The notes: generated by a model not told the origin, from the letters alone. DNA of 64,000 nt from Duganella dendranthematis (GCF_012849375.1 NZ_CP051684.1:1984001-2048000); one strand, 5' to 3'; counted from the first letter of the stretch, positions 48,775 to 58,905 are shown. Made by a program: numbers and translations.

Positions 48775-49395
48775 ATGACCTCAACCAGCCAGCCCCTGAC
48801 GCCGCCCGCAGCCGGCCATATCCTGCAAGTGGAAACCGGCTTGCAACAGCTGATGGGCGACCGCGACCTGTATCTGCAAATCCTGCGTCGTTTCCGCCAT
48901 CGCTATCCGGACAGCGGCTGCGACGCCCGCAAGGCGCTCAACAGCGGCGAACCCGGCCACGCGCAACGCATCGTCCACACCCTCAAGGGCGCGGCCGGCA
49001 TGATCGGCGCGCAACAGGTGTACTTGCTGGCGGCGCAGCTGGAAACGTTGTGCGCCGGCCCGGCCCAGGTGTGGTCGGCGCCGCTGGCGCAACTGGAGCA
49101 GGCGCTGCGCAGCCTGGTCATGGCGATCGACGACGTGCTGGCCAGCGATCCGCAACAGATCCTGGCGGGCGAGGCGTCGGCGGCGGCCGTGGTGCCGGAG
49201 ACACGCATGCTGTTGCTGCATCTGATGCGTCTGCTGGACGAGGGCGACGGCGCGGCCATCGATGTGCTGGAGCAATCAGCGACGGTGCTGGCGGCGAGCC
49301 TGGGAGTGGAGGTATTTCAGGAGGTGACGGAAGCGGCGCACCAGTTCGATTTTGAAGCAGCGCTGGCCACCTTGCAGGCGGCAATGGCGGACTAG
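48775..49395 (+). CDS. Orphan HPt domain protein
   Basis: 206 residues. The N-terminal half is a histidine phosphotransfer domain with His68 in VHTLKGAAGMIGA. The C-terminal half has a second similar helical pattern (MLLLHLMRLLDEGDGAAIDVLEQSA) without the histidine motif. It should pass phosphate between a sensor and a regulator. No hybrid kinase lies next to it, so its partners are elsewhere; the soluble receiver-kinase at 29064 is one candidate class. Its 3' end overlaps the small zinc-ribbon gene by 4 bases, convergent. Confidence 0.8.
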   Translation: MTSTSQPLTPPAAGHILQVETGLQQLMGDRDLYLQILRRFRHRYPDSGCDARKALNSGEPGHAQRIVHTLKGAAGMIGAQQVYLLAAQLETLCAGPAQVWSAPLAQLEQALRSLVMAIDDVLASDPQQILAGEASAAAVVPETRMLLLHLMRLLDEGDGAAIDVLEQSATVLAASLGVEVFQEVTEAAHQFDFEAALATLQAAMAD

Positions 49396-49601
49396 CGGGT
49401 ATATTCCTTTTCCTCGTCGAAGGCGTCGGCACATTCCTTGTCGCAAAAACGGCGCACATTATCCAGCGGTTTTTCGCAGTACCAGCACGCTCCCTTAGGC
49501 GGCAGCATCTGGCGCGTGCGTGCCGGTGGCGCGGACGTGGCGGCAGAAGGCGGCGGCATGCCGGCCCCGTCGTCCGGGACGCTCTCTTGTATCGGTTCCA
49601 C
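49392..49601 (-). CDS. Small zinc-ribbon-like protein
   Basis: 69 residues. The C-terminal half has CWYCEKPLDNVRRFCDKECADAF, two Cys pairs (C-x2-C and C-x3-C) likely to bind zinc, as in DUF2116-type proteins. The N-terminus is a Pro/Ala-rich tail. Start at GTG 49601 is chosen because AAGGAGG lies 5 bases upstream; the TTG at 49622 has no such site. Function unknown, perhaps protein or nucleic-acid binding. Confidence 0.7.
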   Translation of the reverse strand: MEPIQESVPDDGAGMPPPSAATSAPPARTRQMLPPKGACWYCEKPLDNVRRFCDKECADAFDEEKEYTR

Positions 49602-49858
49602 GATCCCCTCCTTCCAGGCCAAGCTCAGGTAAGTTGCAAGATTACTTCAGCGGAATTGCCACAGATATGAGATTTCTCAACGGTTGCATGAAACCGCAGA
49701 TCCGTTTGCGACGATCAATAATAGCAGGTTACATGCGACGACCACATCTACCACCAGCCCCAATATTTTCAATGAAAAATGGCGAGGCGATAGTCGGCAA
49801 GGCCCGCGCCTGCCCGTATAATCGTGGCACGTTTATCATTCCTATCAGGAAAGCACGC

Positions 49859-50827
49859 ATGTCAGATTCATCGCTTAGCCCGCTCCTGTCCACGCGCGTG
49901 CTCGGACTGGCCCAGCTGGGATTGATCGTCCTCGACATCAACCAGCACATCGTCATGTGGAACCAGTGGATGGCTAGCCGCTCGGGCAAATCGGCGCATC
50001 GCGTGCTGGGCCAGGACCTGTTCGACCTGTACGGCGAACTGCGCGGCCAGCGGCTGGAACAGGCGGTGCAGAGCGCGATGCAGAGCAACCTGCCGCAGCA
50101 ATTATCGCCGGCGCTGAATCCGTCGCCATTCCCGCTGTACCCGGCCGGCACCTGGGGCGGCGAACGCGTCGAACAGGCGGTGTCGGTGACGCCGTTCAAC
50201 GAAGGCAAGGAACGCTACTGCCTGATCGAAGTCAGCGACATCAGTACCATCGTCGGCCGCGAGCGCCAGCTACGCAGCCAAGCCGAACAGCTGCGGGCGC
50301 AATCGTATGTCGACGGCCTGACCGGCATCGCCAACCGCCGCCACTTCGACGTCGCGCTCGACCGCGAACTGCGGCGCGCCCAGCGCAACGACGGCCAGCT
50401 GTCGCTGCTGCTGATGGACATCGACTCGTTCAAGGCCTACAACGACCACTTCGGCCACCAGCAAGGCGATGCCTGCCTGACCCTGGTGGCGGAAGCGTTT
50501 GCCGCCACCCTGCAACGACCGGCCGACCTGGCAGCGCGCTACGGCGGCGAAGAATTCGGCGCCGTGCTGCCCGACACCAGCAGCGAACAGGCGGCGCTGG
50601 TGGCGGAAACCATCCGCGCCAAAATCGCCTCGCTCCAGATCAACCACTCGCCGGCGGCCACCCGGCCGCACGTCACCATGAGCATCGGCGTGGCCACCTT
50701 CGACAAAGACAAACTGGCCGACGCCGCCGCCATGCTGGCCGCCGCCGACAGCTGTTTGTACGCGGCCAAGAAAGCTGGCCGCGATTGTGTCATCGTCTAT
50801 CGTCAACAACAGGAGAATGCAGCATGA
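49859..50827 (+). CDS. PAS-GGDEF diguanylate cyclase
   Basis: 322 residues. A PAS-like sensory region (about 10-135: AQLGLIVLDINQHIVMWNQWM ... CLIEVSDIST) is followed by a GGDEF domain starting YVDGLTGIANRRHFD, with the active signature GGEEF at 229-233 and an RPAD (220-223) exactly 5 residues before it, an intact RxxD inhibitory site. It should make c-di-GMP with feedback control. The ATG at 49859 follows AGGAAAGCACGC; an in-frame start at 49520 would include unrelated sequence. Its stop overlaps the next gene's start, indicating co-translation. Confidence 0.9.
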   Translation: MSDSSLSPLLSTRVLGLAQLGLIVLDINQHIVMWNQWMASRSGKSAHRVLGQDLFDLYGELRGQRLEQAVQSAMQSNLPQQLSPALNPSPFPLYPAGTWGGERVEQAVSVTPFNEGKERYCLIEVSDISTIVGRERQLRSQAEQLRAQSYVDGLTGIANRRHFDVALDRELRRAQRNDGQLSLLLMDIDSFKAYNDHFGHQQGDACLTLVAEAFAATLQRPADLAARYGGEEFGAVLPDTSSEQAALVAETIRAKIASLQINHSPAATRPHVTMSIGVATFDKDKLADAAAMLAAADSCLYAAKKAGRDCVIVYRQQQENAA

Positions 50828-51759
50828 TGTTACGCAGTGCCCTTACCTTGGCGGCCGTGCTGGCCGCGCCGTATGCCCTCTCCGCACCGGCGGCCTGCAC
50901 CGGCAAAGCCCCATCCGGCGAGCTGACGGCGACCCGCATCGCCGCCGCCAACAGCACCCGCAGCGAACCCGGCCTGTATGAAGGACCGGTATGGATCAAG
51001 GATGCGCTGTACTTCTCCGACTTCACGTTTGGCCCCGGCTTCCCGTCGCGCATCCTGAAGCTGGACGCCAGCGGCAAAGTCAGCGTGGCAATCGAGGACA
51101 GCGGCAGCAACGGCTTGGCCACCGACGGCCACGGCAACATCATCGCCGCCACCCACAAGTGGAAATCGGTGTCGCTGTACACGCTGGACGGCAAGCGCAG
51201 CGACCTGGTCAGCAAGTTTGAAGGCACCGTCTTCAACTCGCCGAACGACATGGCGATGGCCTCGGATGACACGCTGTACTTCAGCGATCCAGACTTCCAG
51301 CGCACCGCCGCGCCGGGCGGCCAGGACAAGACGCGCGTGTACCGCGTGGGCACCGACGGCAAGGTCACGGTGGTGGATGACACGCTGAAAAATCCGAACG
51401 GCGTATCGCTGTCGCCAAAGGAAGACGTGCTGTACGTGAACGGCATGGTGGGCGAGCACGGCGTGCTGCGCGCCTACCCGATCGTCAACGGCATGCCGCA
51501 GGCCGGCAAGGATCTGGTGGAGCAGCTGGGTATTCCGGACGGCATGGCGGTGGACTGCTACGGCAACATCTACGTCAGCGAGCACACCGACAAGCGGCTG
51601 CGCGTGTTCACGCCGGCGGGCAAACAGATCGCCACCATCAAAGTCGACGCCAACGTCACCAACGCCGCCTTCGGTGGCGCCGACGGCAAGACCCTCTACA
51701 TCACCGGCGCCGGCGCACTGTGGCAACTCAAGCTGGACGTTACCGGTTCGCCGTACTAA
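50824..51759 (+). CDS. Exported SMP-30/gluconolactonase-like protein
   Basis: 311 residues. Signal peptide (MMLRSALTLAAVLAAPYALSA) then a beta-propeller of the SMP-30 family: EGPVWIKDALYFSDFT, NGLATDGHGNIIA, NSPNDMAMASDDTLYFSDP, NPNGVSLSPKEDVLYVN, PDGMAVDCYGNIYVSE. The conserved Asp and Asn metal ligands are in these repeats. Probably a periplasmic lactonase or esterase. The ATG at 50824 overlaps the diguanylate cyclase stop (ATGA) and follows AGGAG. Whether it relates to c-di-GMP signalling is not evident. Confidence 0.83.
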   Translation: MMLRSALTLAAVLAAPYALSAPAACTGKAPSGELTATRIAAANSTRSEPGLYEGPVWIKDALYFSDFTFGPGFPSRILKLDASGKVSVAIEDSGSNGLATDGHGNIIAATHKWKSVSLYTLDGKRSDLVSKFEGTVFNSPNDMAMASDDTLYFSDPDFQRTAAPGGQDKTRVYRVGTDGKVTVVDDTLKNPNGVSLSPKEDVLYVNGMVGEHGVLRAYPIVNGMPQAGKDLVEQLGIPDGMAVDCYGNIYVSEHTDKRLRVFTPAGKQIATIKVDANVTNAAFGGADGKTLYITGAGALWQLKLDVTGSPY

Positions 51760-51766
51760 ACCAAGT

Positions 51767-53146
51767 TTATTTGCCGATACAGAAGCGGCTGAAGATGACG
51801 CCTAGCAGGTCGTCGGAGGAGAAGGCGCCGGTGATGCTCGACAGCTGAACTTGCGCCAGCCGCAGTTCTTCGGCGAACAGGTCCAGCGACTGGTCGCTCT
51901 GCGCGGCGTGCTCGCCGGCGCGGGCCAGGTGGGCGCCAGCGTTTTTCAGCGCGATCAGGTGACGTTCGCGCGCCAGGTACAGCGATTCGCCGGTCTGCTG
52001 CCAGCCGGCGATGCGCAACAGTTCCTTGCGCAGCAAATCAATCCCGACGTGGTCGTGCGCCGACAGGTAGATGTGGGTGGCGTCTTCCATCACGTCCACC
52101 GCCGGCTTGTGGCCGGACAGATCAATCTTGTTCCAGATGCGTAGCACCGGCACGCCTTCCGGGAACGCGGCTGTGATATTTTCATCGGCGCGCGACGGAC
52201 CGTGGTCGGCGTCCAGCAGGTGTAGGATGACGTCGGCCTTGCCGACCTCGCCCCAGGTACGCTCGATGCCGATCCGTTCCACCACGTCCACCGCCTCTTC
52301 CGGGGCGCGGATGCCGGCGGTGTCGATGATGTTCAGCGGGATGCCTTCGATCTGAATCGTCTCGGTGACCTTGTCGCGCGTGGTGCCGGCGATCGGCGTA
52401 ACGATCGCCACGTCATTGCCCGCCAGCGCATTCAGCAACGACGATTTGCCGACGTTCGGCTGGCCGACCAGCACCACGTTCAGCCCTTCGCGCAGCAGCG
52501 CACCTTGCGCCGCCTGCTTGAAAACCTGCTCCAACGCGGCAACGATGCTCTTCAGTTGCCCACGCGCGTCGGATTTTTCCAGGAAGTCGATTTCTTCTTC
52601 CGGGAAATCCAGCGTGGCTTCCACCAGCATGCGCAGGTTGGTGACGCTGCCGACCAGCGTATTCACGGTTTTCGAGAATGCGCCCGACAGCGATTGCGAC
52701 GCCGACTTGGCCGCCGCTTCGGTCGAGGCGTCGATCAGGTCGGCCACGGCTTCCGCTTGCGCTAGGTCGAGCTTGTCATTGAGGTAGGCGCGGCGGGTGA
52801 ATTCGCCCGGTTCGGCCAGCCGCAGGCCGAGGTCTTCGCCGGCTTCCAGTACGCGCGCCAGCAGCATCTGCAGCACGATAGGGCCGCCGTGGCCTTGCAG
52901 TTCCAGCACGTCTTCCCCGGTGTACGAGTTCGGCCCCTTGAACCAGATGGCGATACCCTGGTCGATGATGCTGCCGTCGGCCTGCTTGAACGGGATGTAG
53001 GTGGCGTGGCGCGGCTTGAGCGCGTCGCCGCCGAACAGCGCGCCGATCAGCGCTTGCAGGTTTTTGCCGGAGGCGCGCACGACGCCGATGCCGCCGCGCC
53101 CCGGTGCGGTGGCGATGGCGGCGATAGGGGAAGAGTCGATGTTCAT
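51767..53146 (-). CDS. mnmE: tRNA uridine-5-carboxymethylaminomethyl modification GTPase
   Basis: 459 residues. N-terminal folate-binding domain ([24 protein letters not shown]), a helical domain, and an inserted G domain with [16 protein letters not shown] (P-loop), GTTRDKV and DTAGIR (switches) and NKID. The C-terminus is FCIGK, the conserved end whose Cys is needed for activity. With MnmG it modifies wobble uridines of tRNAs. It is the last gene of the leftward mnmE-yidC-yidD-rnpA-rpmH group beside oriC, but is set off by a terminator at 53171-53228. Confidence 0.97.
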   Translation of the reverse strand: MNIDSSPIAAIATAPGRGGIGVVRASGKNLQALIGALFGGDALKPRHATYIPFKQADGSIIDQGIAIWFKGPNSYTGEDVLELQGHGGPIVLQMLLARVLEAGEDLGLRLAEPGEFTRRAYLNDKLDLAQAEAVADLIDASTEAAAKSASQSLSGAFSKTVNTLVGSVTNLRMLVEATLDFPEEEIDFLEKSDARGQLKSIVAALEQVFKQAAQGALLREGLNVVLVGQPNVGKSSLLNALAGNDVAIVTPIAGTTRDKVTETIQIEGIPLNIIDTAGIRAPEEAVDVVERIGIERTWGEVGKADVILHLLDADHGPSRADENITAAFPEGVPVLRIWNKIDLSGHKPAVDVMEDATHIYLSAHDHVGIDLLRKELLRIAGWQQTGESLYLARERHLIALKNAGAHLARAGEHAAQSDQSLDLFAEELRLAQVQLSSITGAFSSDDLLGVIFSRFCIGK

Positions 53147-53170
53147 AAACGGATTGTAAGGTAAATAAAA

Positions 53171-53228
53171 AAAAGCCCCATGTGGCTTTGCAGCGGCCTT
53201 GGCCGGTGCAAGCGCACATGGGGCTTTT
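53171..53228. terminator. Terminator between yidC and mnmE
   Basis: AAAAGCCCCATGTG (53171-53184) and CACATGGGGCTTTT (53215-53228) are perfect 14-base arms with a 30-base loop. On the minus strand a long U-run follows, ending the rpmH-yidC transcript. Confidence 0.8.
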
Positions 53229-53247
53229 TAGCAACAGCTTGTGGCGC

Positions 53248-55002
53248 TTACGCCTTGGCAGGCGCCGGGGTACCGAATTTCTTGGAAATCACATACTGTT
53301 GAGCAATCGACAGCACGTTATTCACGACCCAGTACAGCACCAGGCCGGACGGGAAGAAGAAGAACATCACCGAGAACGCCAGCGGCATGAACAGCATCAT
53401 CTTGGCTTGCATCGGATCAGCCGGTGCAGGGTTCAGCTTGGTGGTGATGAACATCGAAATCGCGTACAGCACCGGCAGGATCGCATACGGATCGTGCTGG
53501 GCCAGGTCGGTGATCCAGCCAATCCACGGTGCGCCGCGGATTTCCACCGCCGATTGCAGCACGTAGTACAGCGAGATGAACACTGGCATCTGCACCAGGA
53601 TCGGCAGGCAGCCACCCAGCGGATTGATCTTCTCCTGCTTGTACAGTTCCATCGTGGCCTGGTTCATCTTGGCCGGGTCGCCTTTGTAGCGCTCGCGGAT
53701 GGCTTGCATCTTCGGCGTCACCAGCTTGACCTTCGCCATGCTGCGGTAACCGGCAGCCGACAGCGGGAAGAACAGCAGCTTGATCAGGATGGTGAACACA
53801 ATAATGGTCCAGCCCCAGTTGCCCAGCAGCGAGTGGATGTAGTTGATCACGGCGAACATCGGCTTGGCGATCATGGCCAGGAAACCGTAGTCGCGCACCA
53901 GGATCAGGCCCGGCGCGGTCTCTTCCAGCAGCTTGGCTTCTTGCGGGCCGGAGAACAGGCGGGCGTCATTGCTGACGGTGGCGCCCGGCGCAATCGTGCC
54001 CAGCGGCTGCTTGACGGCGATGCCGTACACATTGGTATCGATCTTCGAGGTCTCGATATCGTGCATCAGCTTAGGCTGCGGAATGAAGGCCGAGACGAAG
54101 AAGTGCTGCGAAATCGCGATCCAGCCGTTGTCGGCCTTGGTGGCGTGGTCCTGCACCACCGGCTTGCCGGTCTTGGCCGCTTCGGCCGCTTCTTTTTCCA
54201 GCGTGTCGAACTTCAGCTTCTCGTAGTGCTTGTCGTCGGTGTACAGCGTCGGGCCGGTGTAGCTGCTGTTGAAGAACGAGTCGCCGGCCGGCTTGTTGCC
54301 GTCGTGCGCCAGACGCAGGTACAAGGTCGGGCTGACCGGCGCGGTGCCGACGTTGGTCACGTCATGGCGCACATCGATCACGTAGTCGTTGCGCTTGAAG
54401 GTGAAGGTCTTGGTCAGCTTGACGCCGCCTTCTTCCGATTCCAGCACCAGTTGCACCTGGTTGCCATTGTCCAGCATGCGCGGACCTGGCTTGGCCACGA
54501 ACGGGCTGGTGTGGTTGGGCAGCGCGCCCGACGGACCGTACAGGCCGGTCTGGGCCAGATAGGTCTTGCCGATGCCGGCGTCGACGTCGAACAGCACCAC
54601 GTTCTTGGTGTTGTCGCCCGGCTCGCACCATTTGAACAGGCCGCCGCAGCCGCCGAACCAGCCTGGATGGCCGTTTTCCTTGAACTTCAGCAGTTCCAGG
54701 CGCTTGATGACACCGCCCTGGGTGTCGATGTCGGCACGGACCACGTCGGTGGTGATGGTGATGCGCTCGGCTTTGAACGGCGCAGCATCGGTGGCGCCGG
54801 CAACTGCGGCAGCCGCTCCTGGCACGGCGGCGGCGGCCGCGCTGGCGGCGGCGTCGGCTTTTTTCGCCTCCGCCACCTTGGCGGCCGGCGGCGCCGGTGC
54901 AAACATCGATGGATGGCCGGTCGAGACTTGCCAGTTGTTCCACAGAACAACCAGCGATACCGCGAACACGATCCACAGAATGGTACGTTTATTGATATCC
55001 AT
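53248..55002 (-). CDS. yidC: Membrane protein insertase YidC
   Basis: 584 residues. N-terminal membrane helix (TILWIVFAVSLVVLWNNWQV), an Ala-rich linker, a large periplasmic beta domain (about 75-360) and the conserved C-terminal five-helix insertase core with FFPLSAAGYRSMAKVKLVTPKMQAIRERY and GGCLPILVQMPVF. It inserts and folds inner-membrane proteins, alone or with SecYEG. It begins 9 bases after yidD, in the standard gene order. Confidence 0.97.
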   Translation of the reverse strand: MDINKRTILWIVFAVSLVVLWNNWQVSTGHPSMFAPAPPAAKVAEAKKADAAASAAAAAVPGAAAAVAGATDAAPFKAERITITTDVVRADIDTQGGVIKRLELLKFKENGHPGWFGGCGGLFKWCEPGDNTKNVVLFDVDAGIGKTYLAQTGLYGPSGALPNHTSPFVAKPGPRMLDNGNQVQLVLESEEGGVKLTKTFTFKRNDYVIDVRHDVTNVGTAPVSPTLYLRLAHDGNKPAGDSFFNSSYTGPTLYTDDKHYEKLKFDTLEKEAAEAAKTGKPVVQDHATKADNGWIAISQHFFVSAFIPQPKLMHDIETSKIDTNVYGIAVKQPLGTIAPGATVSNDARLFSGPQEAKLLEETAPGLILVRDYGFLAMIAKPMFAVINYIHSLLGNWGWTIIVFTILIKLLFFPLSAAGYRSMAKVKLVTPKMQAIRERYKGDPAKMNQATMELYKQEKINPLGGCLPILVQMPVFISLYYVLQSAVEIRGAPWIGWITDLAQHDPYAILPVLYAISMFITTKLNPAPADPMQAKMMLFMPLAFSVMFFFFPSGLVLYWVVNNVLSIAQQYVISKKFGTPAPAKA

Positions 55003-55011
55003 TAGGTATTT

Positions 55012-55275
55012 TCAGGAGTGGTTGCAACCGCAAGCGGTCGTTGAAGAATTCGATTTGCCGTCGGCCGGCGGGACCGGGTCCAGTCCGCCCTCATGCCACG
55101 GATGGCAGCGGCAGACACGCTTGACGGCCAGCCAGCTGCCCTTGCCGGCGCCGTGCACCTGCAACGCTTCCAGCGCATAGTTCGAGCAGCTCGGATAAAA
55201 CCGGCAGCTCGGCGTCATCATCGGGCTGATCGCCAGTTGATAAAAGCGCAAGAGGAAGCGAAGCACGGTTTTCAT
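55012..55275 (-). CDS. yidD: Membrane protein insertion efficiency factor YidD
   Basis: 87 residues with the diagnostic [32 protein letters not shown] and [16 protein letters not shown] small inner-membrane-associated protein that aids YidC-dependent insertion. Its ATG overlaps the rnpA stop (ATGA), and yidC follows 9 bases later. Confidence 0.95.
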   Translation of the reverse strand: MKTVLRFLLRFYQLAISPMMTPSCRFYPSCSNYALEALQVHGAGKGSWLAVKRVCRCHPWHEGGLDPVPPADGKSNSSTTACGCNHS

Positions 55276-55745
55276 GGCGACCCAGGTGGAGGCGGCGGCG
55301 CTGAAGGCAAGGCCGGCTTGCCAGGCGAAACAACGAGTTTTGCCTGCGCCGCGAACAGACGCGTGAGTTCCACCCGCAAGGCTGCTTTCAGCTTTGCAGT
55401 GGTGGCCGGGCCATCCTTGCTGTTGACCGGCTTGGCCAGGCGCACGACGCAGTCGACCGGCGGCAGGCCGGTCACACGGAACAGCTCGCGGGTAACGCGC
55501 TTGATCGTGTTGCGGGTGGCGGCGCGCGGCGCAAAGCGCTTGGCCACCACGACGCCCAGCCGCGCATGCGGCAATTGGTTGGGACAGGTGTACAGCACGA
55601 AGTGCGCGGTTTTTTGGCTGGGGCGCAAACGAAAAACGGATGAAAATTCATCCGTTTTAACGATACGCCGAGCGCGCGCGAAGTCGTGTGAACCTTCGCC
55701 TGTCAAGCCGCTGTTGATGCAGCTGTCCACGCGATCAGCTAACAA
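55272..55745 (-). CDS. rnpA: Ribonuclease P protein component
   Basis: 157 residues as read from a TTG at 55745. The conserved core is [39 protein letters not shown], with the RNxxKR RNA-binding helix. It assists the RNase P RNA in maturing tRNA 5' ends. The N-terminal ~15 residues are uncertain because no ribosome site marks the TTG; GTG at 55730 is an alternative. A Pro-rich C-terminal tail ([10 protein letters not shown]) is longer than usual. Overlaps yidD by 4 bases and follows rpmH by 9 bases. Confidence 0.92.
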   Translation of the reverse strand: MLADRVDSCINSGLTGEGSHDFARARRIVKTDEFSSVFRLRPSQKTAHFVLYTCPNQLPHARLGVVVAKRFAPRAATRNTIKRVTRELFRVTGLPPVDCVVRLAKPVNSKDGPATTAKLKAALRVELTRLFAAQAKLVVSPGKPALPSAPPPPPGSP

Positions 55746-55754
55746 GCTAATGGC

Positions 55755-55889
55755 TTATACAGCCAGACGCTTGCGGCCTTTGGCGCGGCGTGCGTTCAGC
55801 ACTTGACGGCCACCACGGGTAGCCATGCGTGCGCGGAAACCGTGGGTACGCTTACGGCGTACAACGGAAGGTTGGTAAGTACGTTTCAT
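55755..55889 (-). CDS. rpmH: Ribosomal protein L34
   Basis: 44 residues: [20 protein letters not shown] then [20 protein letters not shown] and RLAV. Matches L34 across its whole length. First gene of the leftward origin cluster. Confidence 0.97.
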   Translation of the reverse strand: MKRTYQPSVVRRKRTHGFRARMATRGGRQVLNARRAKGRKRLAV

Positions 55890-56277
55890 GTTGGTCTCGC
55901 TTAAAGCAAAAAAAATGCAAAATCGGGTCAGACGGCCCGTCAGTTTTTGGTGCCAATGACACTTCGCGCACCTATGCCAACGCTATCCGGCACAAGCTGG
56001 GTCCATCTCATCGCCCGCTAAATCCTCGCTACTCCATATCGCTATCCATGTGAAGAAACAAGGAATACGGGCGGGGAACCCTGAATTATCAGCATTTCGC
56101 CCCCGCTTGTCAACAACTGACTGCCCCATCCAACCATCGCCGGCGGCCGGCGGCGGCGAAAAAATCCTGACGTGCCTGTGGATAACTTAGGCGAGCGAGA
56201 GTAGAATAGCGCGTTACGTGTGAAAAACTTCAAAGTTGCCCACACCCTTATACAGTAAGAACACAGATCGTAGATTC
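55890..56277. other. rpmH-dnaA gap, candidate oriC
   Basis: 388 bases between the divergent rpmH and dnaA genes. It holds a perfect DnaA box TGTGGATAA (56177-56185) and a second match TGTGAAAAA (56219-56227), both in the dnaA-proximal part, with further weak sites such as TTGCCCACA (56235-56243). The same part must carry the dnaA promoter. The position between rpmH and dnaA is the usual site of oriC; the small number of boxes leaves the exact boundaries open. No gene is seen. Confidence 0.6.
56177..56185 (-). promoter_or_regulatory. DnaA box
   Basis: TGTGGATAA, the exact complement of consensus TTATCCACA, about 92 bases before dnaA. Confidence 0.75.
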
Positions 56278-57681
56278 ATGGAAAATTTTTGGCAGACCTG
56301 CTCCGCCCAGCTGGAGCTGGAGCTGACGCCGCAACAATTCAGTGCCTGGATTAAGCCGCTTATCCCCCTCGATTACGAGGCGGGCAAGCTGCGCGTGGCC
56401 GCACCCAACCGCTTCAAGCTGGACTGGGTGAAGACCCAGTTCGCCAGCCGCATCACGGCGCTCGCTTGCCAGTACTGGGAGCAGCCGACCGAAGTGCAGT
56501 TCGTGCTCGATCCGCGCCTGTCGGCGCCGAAAAAAGTCGCGACCACCGCACCGGTGCCGGACGTCAACGGCGGCGCGCCGAGCAACAACGCGCGCCTGGC
56601 GCTGACCGACCCGGCGCCGTCGGTGCCGGAAATGCCGGCCTCGGCCCAGCCGCGACGCGAACAAAGCCGCATCAACACCGACCTGACCTTCGACAGCTTC
56701 GTCACCGGTAAGGCCAACCAGCTGGCGCGCGCCGCCGCCATCCAGGTGGCGAATAATCCGGGCGTGTCGTACAACCCGCTGTTCTTCTACGGCGGCGTCG
56801 GCCTGGGTAAGACCCACTTGATCCATGCCATCGGCAACCAGGTGATGGCCGACCAGCCGGGCGCGCGCATCCGCTACATCCACGCCGAGCAGTACGTGCG
56901 CGACGTGGTGACCGCTTACCAGCGCAAGGGTTTCGACGACTTCAAGCATTACTACCACTCGCTGGACATGCTGCTGATCGATGATATTCAATTCTTCGGC
57001 GGCAAGAGCCGTACGCAGGAAGAATTCTTCTACGCGTTCGAAGCCCTGATCGCCGCCAAGAAACAGATCATCATCACCTCGGACACCTATCCGAAAGAGA
57101 TCACCGGCATGGATGACCGCCTGATCTCGCGCTTCGACTCCGGCCTGACGGTCGCCATCGAACCGCCGGAGCTGGAAATGCGGGTGGCGATTCTGCTCAA
57201 GAAAGCCAAGCAGGAAGGCGTGACCTTCTCGGATGACGTCGCCTTCTTCGTGGCCAAACACCTGCGCTCCAACGTGCGCGAGCTGGAAGGCGCGCTGCGC
57301 AAGATCCTGGCGTACTCGCGCTTCCACGGCAAGGACATCACGATCGACATCGTGAAAGAAGCGCTGAAAGACCTGCTGTCGGTACAGAACCGCCAGATTT
57401 CGGTGGAAAACATCCAGAAAACCGTGGCCGACTTCTTCAACATCAAGGTGGCGGACATGTACTCGAAACGCCGGCCGGCCAACATCGCCCGCCCGCGCCA
57501 GATCGCCATGTACCTGGCCAAGGAGCTGACGCAGAAATCGCTGCCGGAAATCGGCGAACTGTTCGGCGGCCGCGACCACACCACCGTGCTGCACGCGGTG
57601 CGCAAGATCGCCCTCGACCGCACCAAAAATCCGGAATGCAACCACGAATTGCACGTTCTGGAGCAAACACTCAAGGGCTAG
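56278..57681 (+). CDS. dnaA: Chromosomal replication initiator DnaA
   Basis: 467 residues. N-terminal domain I ([21 protein letters not shown]), a variable linker, the AAA+ ATPase with Walker [10 protein letters not shown] (residues 172-180), Walker [10 protein letters not shown] and sensor motifs, and the C-terminal DNA-binding domain with [14 protein letters not shown]. It binds DnaA boxes at oriC and opens the duplex. ATG at 56278 chosen because the family starts with this sequence; an in-frame ATG at 56236 is not conserved. Confidence 0.98.
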   Translation: MENFWQTCSAQLELELTPQQFSAWIKPLIPLDYEAGKLRVAAPNRFKLDWVKTQFASRITALACQYWEQPTEVQFVLDPRLSAPKKVATTAPVPDVNGGAPSNNARLALTDPAPSVPEMPASAQPRREQSRINTDLTFDSFVTGKANQLARAAAIQVANNPGVSYNPLFFYGGVGLGKTHLIHAIGNQVMADQPGARIRYIHAEQYVRDVVTAYQRKGFDDFKHYYHSLDMLLIDDIQFFGGKSRTQEEFFYAFEALIAAKKQIIITSDTYPKEITGMDDRLISRFDSGLTVAIEPPELEMRVAILLKKAKQEGVTFSDDVAFFVAKHLRSNVRELEGALRKILAYSRFHGKDITIDIVKEALKDLLSVQNRQISVENIQKTVADFFNIKVADMYSKRRPANIARPRQIAMYLAKELTQKSLPEIGELFGGRDHTTVLHAVRKIALDRTKNPECNHELHVLEQTLKG

Positions 57682-57782
57682 CCGGAGACAGGCTTTGGCT
57701 TTATCATTTAGTCAAACCTGTCCGCCTGCTCACAAGGCAAAAGTATCAAAAAACATCATTAAATTTTTACTGAGGATAAGCT

Positions 57783-58889
57783 ATGCAATTGGTCAAAACC
57801 ACCCGTGATACGCTACTCCGGCCACTGCAGATCGTGAGTGGTATTGTCGAGCGTCGGCACACTATGCCGATTCTGGCCAATATCCTCATCCGCAAAGAGG
57901 GCGAGAGCGTATCCTTCCTGTCGACCGACACCGAAGTCCAGATCACCACCATCGCCGAGATCGGCTCCGGCGCCGATGTCACCGGCACCACCGTGGCCGC
58001 GCGCAAGCTGCTCGACATCCTGCGTGCGCTGCCGGAATCGGGCGACGTCACCATCACGCTGCAAAACAAGCGCCTGGCCGTGGCCTCGGGCAAATCGCGC
58101 TTCGCGCTGCAAACCCTGGCGGCGGAAGAATTCCCGACCGTGCAGCAGGCCGACAGCTACAGCGCCACCGTCACGCTGCCGCAGAAAACCCTGAAGCACC
58201 TGTTCAACATGGTGCACTTCTCGATGGCCCAGCAGGACATCCGCTACTACCTGAACGGCCTGCTCCTGGTCCTGGACGGCAACAACGTGATCGCCGTGGC
58301 CACCGACGGCCACCGTCTGGCGTTCTGCCAGGTCGAGACCGAGCAATCGTTCGCGCGCCAGGAAGTCATCATCCCGCGCAAGACCATCATCGAACTGCAG
58401 CGCCTGCTGGAAGAAAACGACGAGCCGGTGCAGCTGGACATCGCCGCTAACCAGGTCAAGCTGACCTTCGCCGACATCGAGCTGATCTCGAAACTGGTGG
58501 AAGGCAAGTTCCCCGACTACACGCGGGTGATCCCGAAGGGCTACAAGAACGAATTCACGATCGGCCGCGATGAGCTGCTGCGCTCGCTGCAGCGCGCCGC
58601 CATCATGACCAGCGACAAATTCAAGGGCGTGCGCTGCATCATCGCGCCGGGCGTCATGAAGATCAGCTCGACCAACGCCGACCAGGAAGAAGCGGTCGAA
58701 GAACTGGAAATCGACTACGGCGGCGACAGCGTCGATATCGGCTTCAACGTCACCTACCTGCTGGACGTGCTGAACAACCTGAAATGCGACCAGATCAACA
58801 TCGCGCTGGGCGACTCGAACTCGTCGGCGCTGATCTCGATCCCGGAAAACACCGACTTCAAGTACGTCGTCATGCCGATGCGCATTTAA
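57783..58889 (+). CDS. dnaN: DNA polymerase III sliding clamp
   Basis: 368 residues with the three clamp folds and the conserved start MQLVKTTRDTLLRPLQIVSGIVERRHTMPILANILI and end NTDFKYVVMPMRI. It tethers the polymerase to DNA. It follows dnaA by 101 bases (57682-57782); that gap contains a hairpin with GACAGG (57687-57692) and CCTGTC (57717-57722) arms but no strong U-run. Confidence 0.98.
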   Translation: MQLVKTTRDTLLRPLQIVSGIVERRHTMPILANILIRKEGESVSFLSTDTEVQITTIAEIGSGADVTGTTVAARKLLDILRALPESGDVTITLQNKRLAVASGKSRFALQTLAAEEFPTVQQADSYSATVTLPQKTLKHLFNMVHFSMAQQDIRYYLNGLLLVLDGNNVIAVATDGHRLAFCQVETEQSFARQEVIIPRKTIIELQRLLEENDEPVQLDIAANQVKLTFADIELISKLVEGKFPDYTRVIPKGYKNEFTIGRDELLRSLQRAAIMTSDKFKGVRCIIAPGVMKISSTNADQEEAVEELEIDYGGDSVDIGFNVTYLLDVLNNLKCDQINIALGDSNSSALISIPENTDFKYVVMPMRI

Positions 58890-58905
58890 TCGCACCACCG
58901 CCGTC

